In this document: positions 49,574 to 58,384 of the stretch, one piece after another
Layout of the letters: each line of letters begins with the position of its first letter
How positions within the stretch are numbered: the stretch's first letter is position 1
NCBI RefSeq assembly: GCF_000716785.1
Contig: NZ_JNYY01000013.1
Span: 62,001-126,000, forward strand
Length of the DNA: 64,000 nucleotides
Reading direction: 5' to 3'
Source: Amycolatopsis vancoresmycina
Lineage (GTDB): Bacteria > Actinomycetota > Actinomycetes > Mycobacteriales > Pseudonocardiaceae
Program-made: the position numbers and the translations under genes
The notes under the pieces: generated by a model
Databases searched by the model: none
Told to the model about the DNA's origin: nothing
The model's input: the letters and a program-made list of their open reading frames with translations, nothing else

Positions 49574-51850
49574 TCAGCTCAGGGTGACGGCCACGTCGTC
49601 GATGACGAACGAGGTCTGCAGCGAGCTGTCTTCGGTGCCGCTGAACTTCAGCGCCAGGGTGCCGCCGGCGGCCGACGTGACGTCGATCGTCTTGAGCGTG
49701 TACCCGGTGCCCTTGTTCAGGTTGGAGTAGCTGCCCAGCGTCGTGCTGCCGTTGGTGACGGTCAGCTTGTCGTAGGCGACCGTGGTGGTGGTCTCCGCGG
49801 TGTCGATGTGCAGGTAGAACGTCAGGCTGGCGTGGCAGCCCGCCGGGATGCTCACCGACTGGGCGATCGACTCGGTGGTCGAAGAGCCGTACCCGTCGAG
49901 CCACGACGCGTAGGTGCCGCCGTGCGCCGCCTCACCCTGCGAACCCCACTGGCCGATGGAGCCGGTGGTGCCGGTCCAGCTGGAAGCGCCCGACTCGAAG
50001 CCGCCGTTGACGATCTTCTGGCCGGTGCAGTTGCCGGTGGTGCCGACGGTCCAGGTGAACGACGCCGTGCCGGTCTTGTTGGCCGCGTCCTTCGCCGTCA
50101 CCGTGACGTTCGAGGTGCCCGCGGTGGTCGCGGTGCCCGAGATCGTGCCGGTGGAGGCGTTGATCGACAGGCCGGCCGGGAGGCCGGTGGCCGACCAGGT
50201 GTACGGCGCGGTGCCGCCGGAAGCCGACAGCGGGAGGTTGACCGAAGCGCCGGTCACGGTCGACTGGTTGCCCGGGTTCGACACGGTGACCGTGCCGGTC
50301 GCCGAGCAGGTCGGGTCGGCCGACTGGGCCGGCACGCTGATCGCGTCCCACGCCGCCTTGACGGTGTTGAACTCGGTGCAGCTGCCCGGGAAGAGGTTCT
50401 TCGCCGCGGTCAGCGTCCAGGTGCGGTACTTCAGGTACGAGCTGCCGGAGGTCTTGAGCAGCATCGCGTTGTAGAAGATCTTCACCGCGTTCTGCACGCC
50501 GAGACCGGTGATCGAGGTGCTGTTGCACGTGGAGCTGGTCGGCTGGCCGTTGGTCGGGTTGGTGCCTTCGGCCAGCAGGTAGAACCAGTGGTTGCCGGGG
50601 CCGGCGGCCGCGTGCACCTCACCGTTGGGGACGGAGCTGTCGTAGCAGTTCTTGTCGCCCAGCGCCGACGGGTTGTACATGTTGCGGATCGGGCCGGAGC
50701 CGACCAGGTTGATCTGCTCGCCGACGAGGAAGTCCGGCACGTCGTAGGGGGCGGGCTCGTTCGCGAACCACTCGGTCGAAGCGCCGAAGACGTCCGCGAC
50801 GAACTCCTGCGTGCCGTTGCCGGAGATGCCACCCGGGGTGTGGTCGTCGATGCCGTGGCCGTGCTCGTGCGCGACGACGTCGATCGAGCCGATCCACTGG
50901 TTCTGCGAGTTGTGGCCGATCTGGACCTGGGTGCCGTCGTAGTAAGCGTTCTCGTCGGCCAGGCCGACGCGGATCGGCCAGCCGCCGCCGTTGCCGTCGA
51001 AGCTGTTGCGGCCCAGCCACTGCGAGAGCATCTTGTTCTCGGTCTGGGCGGCGAACAGCGCGTCGACGCAACCGGTTTCGCGGCTGGTGGCGTTGCCGTT
51101 GCCCCAGAGGTCGTCGGTGCCGCTGAAGGTGGTGTTGTTGGCCGCGTCCTGGCAGGACGTGTTGGTGATGGCCGGGTCCTTCAGCGAGTAGGTCGAGCCC
51201 GAGTGCGTGGTGTCGAGGTGCACCGGGTTCGGGCCGTTCCAGGCGCTGGTGCCGTCACCGTGCAGGACGTGCTCCTGCGTGTGGAGCACCTTGCCGGTGG
51301 CGGCGTCGACGATGACGTCCAGCCGGCTCGGGCCTTCGGCGTCCCGGCCGACGACCGTGCTCTTCCACGCCAGGGTGGGCGCGCCGAGGGCGTAGACGAC
51401 CTGCTGCGCCGGGCTCACGCTGTCCACGGCGGACAGCTGCTGGCGCGCGGTCGCCTCGGCCGCGGCCTTGGTGACCTTCGCGGTGTTCGTGGCGAGGTTG
51501 ATCGTCTGGTCCTGGGCGACGGAGGTGCCGAGCACCTGGCCCGTCGAGTTGGTCGCCACGACGAAGTCGCCGCCCACCACCGGCAGGCCCTTGTAGCTGC
51601 GCTCGTAGGGGATGTACTTGAGCCCGTTGGTCGCGGAAATCGCCTGCTGGGCCTGGAAAACGTCGTCCGCACTGGCGTGCAGGGCGGCGGGCCGGCTCGC
51701 GACGAGACCGGCGGCCGCCGAGACGGCCAGGGTCTGGGCGTCCGGGACGGCGTTCGGGGTGACGGGCTGGGCCTGGGCGGTGGTGGTCGTGCACACCGCG
51801 GCGATCAGCGCGCCGCTCGCGGCCAAGACGAATGGACGTCTCAGTTGCAT
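49574..51850 (-). CDS. secreted thermolysin-family (M4) metalloprotease with accessory domains
   Basis: 758 aa. Signal peptide; FTP/PepSY propeptide (residues ~30-190); M4 catalytic domain with HExxH in VAHEHGHGI, the third zinc ligand Glu in TQEFVADVF, and the acid-base His in GEVHAAAGPGNHWFY. After about residue 515 come an Ig-like putative domain (VSNPGNQSTVTGASVNLPLSASGG ... GLPAGLSINASTGTISGT) and a C-terminal jelly-roll module (IVNGGFESGASSWTG ... DDVAVTLS) likely to bind substrate. Degrades extracellular protein. Confidence 0.92.
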   Translation of the reverse strand: MQLRRPFVLAASGALIAAVCTTTTAQAQPVTPNAVPDAQTLAVSAAAGLVASRPAALHASADDVFQAQQAISATNGLKYIPYERSYKGLPVVGGDFVVATNSTGQVLGTSVAQDQTINLATNTAKVTKAAAEATARQQLSAVDSVSPAQQVVYALGAPTLAWKSTVVGRDAEGPSRLDVIVDAATGKVLHTQEHVLHGDGTSAWNGPNPVHLDTTHSGSTYSLKDPAITNTSCQDAANNTTFSGTDDLWGNGNATSRETGCVDALFAAQTENKMLSQWLGRNSFDGNGGGWPIRVGLADENAYYDGTQVQIGHNSQNQWIGSIDVVAHEHGHGIDDHTPGGISGNGTQEFVADVFGASTEWFANEPAPYDVPDFLVGEQINLVGSGPIRNMYNPSALGDKNCYDSSVPNGEVHAAAGPGNHWFYLLAEGTNPTNGQPTSSTCNSTSITGLGVQNAVKIFYNAMLLKTSGSSYLKYRTWTLTAAKNLFPGSCTEFNTVKAAWDAISVPAQSADPTCSATGTVTVSNPGNQSTVTGASVNLPLSASGGTAPYTWSATGLPAGLSINASTGTISGTATTAGTSNVTVTAKDAANKTGTASFTWTVGTTGNCTGQKIVNGGFESGASSWTGTTGSIGQWGSQGEAAHGGTYASWLDGYGSSTTESIAQSVSIPAGCHASLTFYLHIDTAETTTTVAYDKLTVTNGSTTLGSYSNLNKGTGYTLKTIDVTSAAGGTLALKFSGTEDSSLQTSFVIDDVAVTLS

Positions 51851-52166
51851 CGAAGGATCTCCTCCGGGCAGGGCGAACCGGCCCGGGGTCGAGCCGGGCC
51901 GAGAACGGGGACGGTGGGGAAATGGTGCGGCTTAGCGAAAATCAGGATCCGTTGCCGAAGGCTCGTGAACAAGCGACGAACGTACGGTCTTATCGGGGAG
52001 TAGCAATACATCCCAAACAGGACAATTGACGCTATTAGGATCTGAACTGTCGACTGTCCACTGAGGACTCGGCGCGGATCACCGCCGTTCGGGTGATCTT
52101 GACTGCCGCCGAGACGACGAAGGCCCCCTCGCCTGCTCGGCGAAGGGGCCCTCGGTGGTGCTGGGG
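51851..52166. other. intergenic region: protease promoter side and msrA 3' hairpin
   Basis: No gene. The first 150 bp upstream of the protease are less GC-rich (ATTGACGCTATTAGG around 52024-52038) and probably hold its promoter; a minus-strand TTGTCC ... TACTCC pair with 17-bp spacing near 51998-52026 is a weak candidate. The rest contains only the msrA terminator hairpin. Confidence 0.5.
52122..52150 (-). terminator. hairpin downstream of msrA
   Basis: GGCCCCCTCGCC / GGCGAAGGGGCC, one mismatch, five-base loop, 17 bp after the msrA stop; no T-run. Confidence 0.6.
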
Positions 52167-52682
52167 TCAGGCGGTCTTCTCACGCTTCGGGAGCTTCCAG
52201 CCCGGGCGCACGAAGTGGCACGTGTACCCGTTCGGAATGCGCTGCAGGTAGTCCTGGTGCTCCGGCTCGGCCTCCCAGAAGTCGCCCGCCGGGCTGACCT
52301 CGGTGACGACCTTGCCCGGCCACAGGCCCGATGCGTCGACGTCGGCGATCGTGTCCTCGGCGACCCGCTTCTGCTCGTCGTTCTCGAAGAAGATCGCCGA
52401 GCGGTAGCTCAGGCCGATGTCGTTGCCCTGGCGGTTCTTCGTCGTCGGGTCGTGCACCTGGAAGAAGAACTCGAGCAGGTCGCGGAACGTGGTCTGCGCC
52501 GGGTCGTAGACCACCTCGATGGCCTCGGCGTGGGTGCCGTGGTTGCGGTAGGTGGCGTTGGGGACGTCGCCGCCGCTGTAACCGACCCGGGTCGAGATCA
52601 CCCCGGGCTGACGGCGGAACAGCTCCTGCATGCCCCAGAAGCAGCCGCCGGCCAGGACGGCCCTTTCGGTTGACGTGCTCAC
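52167..52682 (-). CDS. msrA: peptide-methionine (S)-S-oxide reductase
   Basis: 171 aa. Active-site GGCFWGMQELFR, then GVISTRVGYSGGDVPNATYRNHG and the region HDPTTKNRQGNDIGLSYRSAIF typical of MsrA. Repairs oxidised methionine with thioredoxin. Downstream recycling Cys of some MsrA are not present, as usual for this subclass. Confidence 0.93.
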   Translation of the reverse strand: MSTSTERAVLAGGCFWGMQELFRRQPGVISTRVGYSGGDVPNATYRNHGTHAEAIEVVYDPAQTTFRDLLEFFFQVHDPTTKNRQGNDIGLSYRSAIFFENDEQKRVAEDTIADVDASGLWPGKVVTEVSPAGDFWEAEPEHQDYLQRIPNGYTCHFVRPGWKLPKREKTA

Positions 52683-52820
52683 GGCGTCACTCCTTCTCCT
52701 CGTGCGGGGTTACCGTCGGTACAACTTCCCCCGGCCCCCGATGATTCCACGCGGGTATTACGGAAGCCTGACGTGACGTGCGACGATGGGCGGGGACGGG
52801 ACTCTCTCCCGGGAGGCGCG

Positions 52821-53198
52821 ATGCGCGACGACATCGCCTCGGAACGGCCCGGCGGCGTGCTGGTCGTCGAAGTGCGAGGCGAACTGGACATCGACACGGT
52901 GCTGCGGTGGACGACGGTGTTCGAAGCCGCCATCTGCGAAATGCCGGGGCCGCACCTGCTGGTGCTCGACCTCGGCCTGCTGGAATTCCTCTCGGTCCGC
53001 GGGGCCCGCGGACTGCTGGGCGCGCTCGCCCTGTGCCGCGAGCGCGGGATCGCGGGCTGCCTGATCGTGCCGCCCGGCAGCGATGTCGAGCGGGTGGTCC
53101 GGTTCACCGGGCTGGCGGCCCGGGCGCCGGTGTTCTCGCACCGGCTGCTCGCGATCGCCGCCTACCAGCCGGTCGCGGTGCGGTGGCTGCCGAGGTGA
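52821..53198 (+). CDS. STAS-domain protein (anti-sigma factor antagonist-like)
   Basis: 125 aa from ATG 52821 with GGGAGG upstream. STAS fold: GVLVVEVRGELDIDTVLRWTTVFEAAI, LVLDLGLLEFLSVRGARGLLGAL with Ser in place of the usual phosphorylated DSSG context. No kinase or sigma factor adjoins, so partners are elsewhere. Confidence 0.82.
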   Translation: MRDDIASERPGGVLVVEVRGELDIDTVLRWTTVFEAAICEMPGPHLLVLDLGLLEFLSVRGARGLLGALALCRERGIAGCLIVPPGSDVERVVRFTGLAARAPVFSHRLLAIAAYQPVAVRWLPR

Positions 53199-53222
53199 GC
53201 CGGTTTCGGCCGGACGCCCCTC

Positions 53223-53273
53223 GGCGCCGCCGGATCCTCGGTGCCGGGCCCGGGGCACCGGCGATCCGGCGCC
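53223..53273. terminator. hairpin between convergent genes
   Basis: GGCGCCGCCGGATC ... GATCCGGCGCC with an inner GGTGCC/GGCACC stem, between the STAS gene and the convergent oxygenase gene; could end both transcripts. Confidence 0.65.
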
Positions 53274-53279
53274 CCGGCG

Positions 53280-53990
53280 TCAGCCGAGGCCGTAGGTCTG
53301 CGGATAGTCCACAGTGCACACGAGCGCGTCGCGCCGGGCCCGCCGGCCCGCCGGGGCGACCAGCGGGCTGGCGGTGTGCAGGAACCGGGCGTCCTCGAAC
53401 ACGATGAGCTGGCCGGGCTCGAGCCGCTGCGCGTGGACCGGGGTTTCCGGGTCTTCGGGCCGGAACAGGGTCGTCTCCGCGCCGGTGCCGTCGCGGTCCA
53501 CGACGTAGACGAAGACGAACTCCTCGCCGTCGGCGTGCGGCCGGGTGACGACGTTGGTGAAGGTCCGGAAGATGTTGACGCCGAAGGTCCCCCGCGGCCG
53601 GCGGCGGTGCTCCGGCAGCAGGCCCAGCGCGGCGCGGATCCACGCCGCGAACAGCGGGTCGCCCGCCACTGGCGTGCGCCGGTATTCCCGCCGTTCGGGA
53701 CGGCCCCCGCGGTCCTCGATGGCGATCTCGGGGTGCTCGGCCAGCGTCAGGTCCTCGCCGTGCCACGCGTACTCGACGACGTCGCGGGCGCGCTCCCGGT
53801 CGGCGGGGATGTCGCCGGGGTAGCAGCGGAGGACCTCCGGCGTGAAGTACGTGCGCAGCAGGTGTTCGCGCAGCTGCCCGCCCGGCAGGCCCAGCTCGTC
53901 GTCCGACACGACGAGGTAGCCGTCGGTGTCGAGCTGCTTGCGGGCGAGGCGGAGGTCTTCACCGGCGGAACCGGGAAGGTCGAAAGCCAT
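53280..53990 (-). CDS. 2-oxoglutarate/Fe(II)-dependent oxygenase-family protein
   Basis: 236 aa. Jelly-roll with facial triad HxD in VTRPHADGEEFVFVYVVD and distal His in EDARFLHTASPL, with Arg downstream. Family of 2OG-Fe dioxygenases often found near biosynthetic or regulatory genes. Substrate unknown; the next gene upstream on the strand is the XRE regulator, 30 bp away, so they may share a transcript. Confidence 0.78.
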   Translation of the reverse strand: MAFDLPGSAGEDLRLARKQLDTDGYLVVSDDELGLPGGQLREHLLRTYFTPEVLRCYPGDIPADRERARDVVEYAWHGEDLTLAEHPEIAIEDRGGRPERREYRRTPVAGDPLFAAWIRAALGLLPEHRRRPRGTFGVNIFRTFTNVVTRPHADGEEFVFVYVVDRDGTGAETTLFRPEDPETPVHAQRLEPGQLIVFEDARFLHTASPLVAPAGRRARRDALVCTVDYPQTYGLG

Positions 53991-54020
53991 GCATTCGTCC
54001 CAACGTGAAGGGAAAAGGGG

Positions 54021-54896
54021 TCAGCCGAACTGCCCGGCCTGGATCTCGCGGATCAGCGCGCGGCTTTCGTCGGGTTCCAGCGAGGCGGCGACCAGCGCGT
54101 CGTGGTACCCGCGGTAGTAGGCGACCGTTTCGGCGGTCTCGATGTGCCGGAACCCGGCATGGGTCTCGATGTGCACGATGTCGCGGTCGAGTTCGTCCTC
54201 GAACTCGAAGTAGGCGTACATGCAGCTCATGGAGAACAGCGGGGGGTGGGAGAAGGGGAAGACGCGCAGTTCGACGTTCGGCGCGGTCGACCGTTCCACC
54301 AGGTGGTCCAGCTGGGCGTGCATGATCTCGCGGGAGCCGACGAACTGCCGCAGCGCGGTCTCGTGGGTGACCGCGACCAGCTTCAACGGCTCCATGCCGT
54401 CACGCTCGGCGAGGGCGTGCTTGCGGCGTTCGCGCAGTTCGACGAGCCGGTCGACCTCCTCGGCCGACCACCACGACTCGTGCGTGGAGTACTGGGCGCG
54501 CGCGTACTCGGGGGTCTGCAGCAGCACCGGCAGCAGCGGGATCGTGTAGATCCGGGCCACCGTCGCTTCGGTCTCGTACGCGAGGTGCGCGTCGAGCCCG
54601 GGGGTCGCCGTGGTCTGCGAGTAGTCGGTCCACCAGCCCTGCCGCCCGGACGCCTTCACCCAGCGCATCAGCCGGTCGGCCAGCTGGGTGTGCTCGATCC
54701 CGTAGAACCGGATCAGGTCGCGGACGTCCCTGGCCTGCGGGCTGCCCTGCGCGTTCTCGAGCCGGGAGAGCTTCGACGTCGAGATCAGCAGCTCGTCCGC
54801 CACCTCGTCGAGGGTGCGGCCGGACTCGTCACGCAGGTTCTTGAGCGTGTCCGCGATCCTCCGGCGGGGCACGATCGGGCCTTGCGTGGGGGCCAT
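54021..54896 (-). CDS. XRE-family regulator with DUF5753
   Basis: 291 aa. N-terminal HTH (RRIADTLKNLRDESGRTLDEVADELLISTSKLSRLENAQG) and the C-terminal DUF5753 (about 110-280: ARIYTIPLLPVLLQTPEYARAQY ... FSMSCMYAYFEFED). Such regulators usually have a small DUF397 partner; none is seen next to it. Probably controls the downstream oxygenase. Confidence 0.85.
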   Translation of the reverse strand: MAPTQGPIVPRRRIADTLKNLRDESGRTLDEVADELLISTSKLSRLENAQGSPQARDVRDLIRFYGIEHTQLADRLMRWVKASGRQGWWTDYSQTTATPGLDAHLAYETEATVARIYTIPLLPVLLQTPEYARAQYSTHESWWSAEEVDRLVELRERRKHALAERDGMEPLKLVAVTHETALRQFVGSREIMHAQLDHLVERSTAPNVELRVFPFSHPPLFSMSCMYAYFEFEDELDRDIVHIETHAGFRHIETAETVAYYRGYHDALVAASLEPDESRALIREIQAGQFG

Positions 54897-55174
54897 GGGG
54901 ACCTTCGTTCTGGCGGGGTGGGCCGTTCTTGGTGGGAGCCCATTGTGGGTTTCCCACCGCGCCGCGACCATACTCCCCCGCGCTGACCGAGCGCCGACGC
55001 CACCCTTGTCGGCGATTCGCGACATTTTCCCTGACGGACAGGCTAGGCCGAAGGGGTAGTCCCAAAGCGGGATCTCGCCGTGGGAATTGCAAAGCGCGTC
55101 TGCCCAGGCTGACACTTGCAGGGCGGGGCCGCAGCCAGGCCCGGCGCACGGCGCCGAGGGGAAGGGGCCAGACC

Positions 55175-55606
55175 ATGTTCGTCGTAGTGAGATTCGGTGT
55201 GCTCGTCCGGGTGCTGGCCGGCGCCGCCGCCGTGGGGTTCCTGCTGTTCCTGCTGCTCGGCGGCCTGAGCCCGGGCGCGGCCGATTCGCCGGGGCCGACG
55301 GCACCGAACCCCGCCGCCGGCGGCAGCGACCTGCTGGCGCGCAGCACGCCCACGCCGTACGTCGTGGCCGGCACGGGCAGCGGCCTGAACGTCCGGTCCT
55401 GCGCGGCGCCGACGTGCCGCCGGGTCGGCTGGGTCGCCGAAGGCGCCACGTTCGCGGCCGAATGCTGGACGCACGGCACGCCCGCCGCGGGCGACGACCG
55501 CTGGCTGCGCGGCACGGCCGGCGGCAGCACGGGCTACGCGGCCGCGCACTTCCTCCGGGGCAGCGGCGCACCGGAGTGCGGCACGAGCCCCGCGCGCCGG
55601 ATGTGA
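55175..55606 (+). CDS. secreted SH3-like domain protein
   Basis: 143 aa, ATG 55175 with GGGGAAGGGG upstream. Signal peptide (FGVLVRVLAGAAAVGFLLFLLLGG) and a bacterial SH3-like domain with the pattern GSGLNVRSCAAPTCRRVGWVAEGATFAAECWT. SH3 domains of this kind bind cell wall peptides. Two or more Cys likely form disulfides. Confidence 0.8.
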   Translation: MFVVVRFGVLVRVLAGAAAVGFLLFLLLGGLSPGAADSPGPTAPNPAAGGSDLLARSTPTPYVVAGTGSGLNVRSCAAPTCRRVGWVAEGATFAAECWTHGTPAAGDDRWLRGTAGGSTGYAAAHFLRGSGAPECGTSPARRM

Positions 55607-55613
55607 AGCGCGG

Positions 55614-55913
55614 TCACTCGCCGCGCATCGAGCGGCGGATCTCGGCCAGCCGGTCCTTGGCCGCCTGGTCGCGGTCGGCGATCTGCTTGTCGAGGGCCTC
55701 GGCGGTGTGCTCGGTGCCGAGCCCGGCGACGTCGGCGGCCCCGAGCGACGTGGTGTACCGGTTCTCGATCTTGTCCCGGACGAAGTCGAAGCTCGGGACC
55801 CCGCCGTCGCTGTAGTCCGGATCCGGCAGCGGCGGCGACGGGATCGCGATCGCCGCGGTCGGGGTGTCGTCGACGATTTCGCCGTCGATCACGTTCCGGT
55901 CGTCGTTGCTCAT
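55614..55913 (-). CDS. acidic protein of unknown function
   Basis: 99 aa. No signal; disordered start with NDDRNVIDGEIVDDTP, then a helical segment (DVAGLGTEHTAEALDKQIADRDQAAKDRLAEIRRS). Divergent from the ESX-like gene with 122 bp between, so it may be its partner or chaperone; that is inference. Confidence 0.6.
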   Translation of the reverse strand: MSNDDRNVIDGEIVDDTPTAAIAIPSPPLPDPDYSDGGVPSFDFVRDKIENRYTTSLGAADVAGLGTEHTAEALDKQIADRDQAAKDRLAEIRRSMRGE

Positions 55914-56035
55914 CTCCCGACCTTAGCGCCGTTGTGGGCAGTCCTGCCGCAGTCAGTGGGTAATTCGGCCGTGGGCCGGGCGGGCGGGGTGGGGAATTCT
56001 CGACGCGCACAGCCGGTGTCCGGAGGGAGCAGAGC

Positions 56036-56947
56036 ATGAGTGCCGGGGCCTACCGCGCCGAAACCGCGGAAATGGGGGCGGTCGTCAGGGCGGTCGAGGA
56101 CGTCGGGTCGTCCTTCCTCTCGGCGACGCGCGATCTGGAAGGCCTGGTGCTGGACGCGTTGTCCTTCGCCGGCATCGGCAGCGGGGTCGCCGCCGCGAAC
56201 ACCGCGTTGCACTCGACGCTCGGCAGCGCGCTCCAGAAGCTGCTCGGCCTCCTGACGAACGTGAACCAGAACGTCCAGACCGCCGCGGACGGCTACCGGG
56301 CCGCCGACACCGACGTCGCCCAGGCCTACGGGGGCGGGCAGGGCGGCGGGGGTGGCGCCGCGGCGGCCGCCGCCGTGCCGCAGCAGCTCGACCCGCGGGT
56401 CGTCGACTCGATCATGCGGTCCGAAGGTGCTACGGGGGAGCAGGGCGGGGTGCCCGAGGCCTACGGCTTCCGGCAGAACATGCACAACGGCTACGACCGG
56501 ATCGTCGCCGCGCGCGAGCAGTACGGGATCGGCAGCGCCGAAGAGCGCGCGGTCGTCGCCGACCTGATGACCGCGAACGCGCGCACGGCGGGCGCGCTGA
56601 ACTTCACCGATCCCGGCACCCAGGCCGCGATCATGTCCGGCGCGCACATGCGCGGCGCCGGCGGGGTCCGTGCCATCCTCAACCACATGGCGGGCGACGA
56701 CATCGTCCGCAGCTCGCGCACGCTGTCCGACGCGGCGATCCAGCACGCGCAAGGCCTGACGCCCGAGCAGTTCCAGCAGGAGTTCCGCGACGCGCGCGTC
56801 GAGTACGACCGCCAGGTCTACGGCGGCACGACCACCACCCAGGGCGGCCACACGCAGAACTGGTGGGACCGCTACGGCAACGGGCTGACCCGCCGCTACG
56901 ACCGCGAGCAGAACGAGTTCCTCGGCCTGTCGCAGCCGCAGAACTGA
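56036..56947 (+). CDS. WXG100-like N-terminus with unknown C-terminal domain (possible ESX effector)
   Basis: 303 aa. Residues 1-95 are an Ala-rich helical hairpin (VRAVEDVGSSFLSATRDLEGLVLDALSFAGIGSG ... LLTNVNQNVQTAADGYRAADTDVAQAYGG) without signal peptide, as in ESX/type VII substrates. A Gly/Ala hinge leads to a C-terminal ~190-residue domain (MRSEGATGEQGGVPEAYGFRQNM ... LTPEQFQQEFRDARVEYDRQVYGG) that I cannot place; the EG..GG cluster hints at a lysozyme-like active site. No ESX machinery is in the window. Confidence 0.65.
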   Translation: MSAGAYRAETAEMGAVVRAVEDVGSSFLSATRDLEGLVLDALSFAGIGSGVAAANTALHSTLGSALQKLLGLLTNVNQNVQTAADGYRAADTDVAQAYGGGQGGGGGAAAAAAVPQQLDPRVVDSIMRSEGATGEQGGVPEAYGFRQNMHNGYDRIVAAREQYGIGSAEERAVVADLMTANARTAGALNFTDPGTQAAIMSGAHMRGAGGVRAILNHMAGDDIVRSSRTLSDAAIQHAQGLTPEQFQQEFRDARVEYDRQVYGGTTTTQGGHTQNWWDRYGNGLTRRYDREQNEFLGLSQPQN

Positions 56948-57015
56948 AAGCCGGTTCGAAGATCGCCCGAATGGGCACTCTCGTTGAGTAGCCGAACGAC
57001 AACGGGAGGCACACG

Positions 57016-57453
57016 ATGAACCGGAGGATGATCGCACTACTGGGCGGGGTCGCCGCGATGGCGGGGACCATGGCGTTCGCGGGAACGGCCGAAGCGGCGT
57101 CGACGCCGTGCAGTGCCGAAGCGAAGGCCTGCGTCCAGCGCAGTTCGAATACCGCGTGGCTGACCGACGGCGCCGGGAACGTCACCTACGGCGGCGTCCC
57201 GATCACCGTGGGGCTGCCGAAGTACCCGACCCCGCTGGGGAAGTTCCAGGTGCAGTACAAGGACATCGACCACTACAGCAAGCAGTTCAACGGGCCGATG
57301 CCGTACTCGGTGTTCTTCACCACCACCGGGGTCGCGTTCCACCAGGGCAGCCTGAAGGTCAAGTCCCACGGGTGCGTGCACCTTTCGCACGCCGCCGCGG
57401 TGACGTTCTACAACTCGCTGCACCCGGGTGACGTCGTCGAGGTCGTGCCCTGA
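57016..57453 (+). CDS. L,D-transpeptidase catalytic domain protein (YkuD)
   Basis: 145 aa. Signal peptide, then a YkuD domain with TAWLTDGAGNVTYGGVP and the catalytic HQGSLKVKSHGCVHLS (His and Cys). Only the catalytic core is present. Cross-links peptidoglycan stem peptides. GGGAGG precedes the ATG. Confidence 0.9.
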   Translation: MNRRMIALLGGVAAMAGTMAFAGTAEAASTPCSAEAKACVQRSSNTAWLTDGAGNVTYGGVPITVGLPKYPTPLGKFQVQYKDIDHYSKQFNGPMPYSVFFTTTGVAFHQGSLKVKSHGCVHLSHAAAVTFYNSLHPGDVVEVVP

Positions 57454-57851
57454 TCCGTCCGTTGTGGACGGTCGAGAAGCGCGCCGGTGACGGCGCCGAA
57501 CACCAGGTGGTCCAGGATCTGCGGCCCGCGCGGCAACTTCTGTATGGTGGGGTAGCCGCGGGCCGCGATCCCGAGGTCCAGCCCGGCGATGACCAGCCCG
57601 GCGGCCGCGCCCCCGCCGGCGCCCAGCCGGTGGCGGCGGGCGAGCGCGGCGAGCACGCCGGTCCAGACGGCGGCGACGAAAACGTGTACGACCAGCCCGG
57701 CGGCGACGCCGGGCCGGTGGCGCCGTCCCGGCAGCAGGGTGCCCGCCGCGCGGGTGGCCGCGAAGACGTCACGGCCGGTGACGAGCGCGTGGACGGTCGA
57801 CGGTATCCCGCTCACCACGGCCGCGGCGGCGCCCGCGCTCGCCGCCCTCAT
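57408..57851 (-). CDS. small membrane protein
   Basis: 147 aa, ATG at 57851. Three hydrophobic segments (AASAGAAAAVVSGIPSTVHAL, VAAGLVVHVFVAAVWTGVLAAL, GGGAAAGLVIAGLDLGI). Its 3' end overlaps the convergent L,D-transpeptidase by 46 bp. ATG overlaps the stop of its upstream neighbour (ATGA), so they form a pair. No known family. Confidence 0.65.
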   Translation of the reverse strand: MRAASAGAAAAVVSGIPSTVHALVTGRDVFAATRAAGTLLPGRRHRPGVAAGLVVHVFVAAVWTGVLAALARRHRLGAGGGAAAGLVIAGLDLGIAARGYPTIQKLPRGPQILDHLVFGAVTGALLDRPQRTDQGTTSTTSPGCSEL

Positions 57852-58279
57852 CCGGCCAGGTACGCGGCCACCCGGATCCGCAGGCCGCGGACGTGGGGGA
57901 GCGCGATCGTGAACGCCGGGGCCGGCCGGTACCCGGGCCACGGGTCGCCGTGCGCGCACGGACCGGCGAAGTAAACGAAGCCGTCTTCGTCGTCGTAGCG
58001 GCCCGGTGTCCAGACCTTCGCGTCGCCCGCGCGGGGATTCCGGGCCCGTGCGGCCCAGTAGGCGTCGTGCTTCATGACGCGGCGCAGCTGCCCGGCGAAC
58101 ACCGCTAGCTCGCCTTCCGGGAGCCCGAGGCCGCGCCCGCACCACACCCGCGGCAGGCGCTCCGACGTGCGCGCGGGGCTGCCGAAGATGACCGCGCCGT
58201 CGGCGAAGTGCCGCGTCCAACGCGTTTTTTCCGGGGCTGTTACGGCGAAATCGGGTCCGCCGGTGAGTTCCAGCGTCAT
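57848..58279 (-). CDS. conserved hypothetical protein
   Basis: 143 aa. Soluble, rich in aromatic and basic residues: FAVTAPEKTRWTRHFADGAVIFG, RVMKHDAYWAARARNPRAGDAKVWTPGRYDDEDGFVYFAGPCAHG. No motif identified. Stop overlaps the start of the small membrane protein gene. Confidence 0.6.
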   Translation of the reverse strand: MTLELTGGPDFAVTAPEKTRWTRHFADGAVIFGSPARTSERLPRVWCGRGLGLPEGELAVFAGQLRRVMKHDAYWAARARNPRAGDAKVWTPGRYDDEDGFVYFAGPCAHGDPWPGYRPAPAFTIALPHVRGLRIRVAAYLAG

Positions 58280-58341
58280 GGGGGAACGATAGTCGATCAA
58301 GCGGGAAGGGGTACCGCCGCGCGGGTGCCGATCATTGCCGA

Positions 58342-58359
58342 GATAGTGTATACAGTATC
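58342..58359. promoter_or_regulatory. GntR-like operator before aldehyde dehydrogenase gene
   Basis: GATAGTGTATACAGTATC, palindromic except for one symmetric pair, 26 bp before the GTG start. The TGTATACA core is typical of GntR-family sites; no such regulator is adjacent. Confidence 0.5.
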
Positions 58360-58384
58360 CAGTAGCCTGGCGAAGGAGGCCGTC

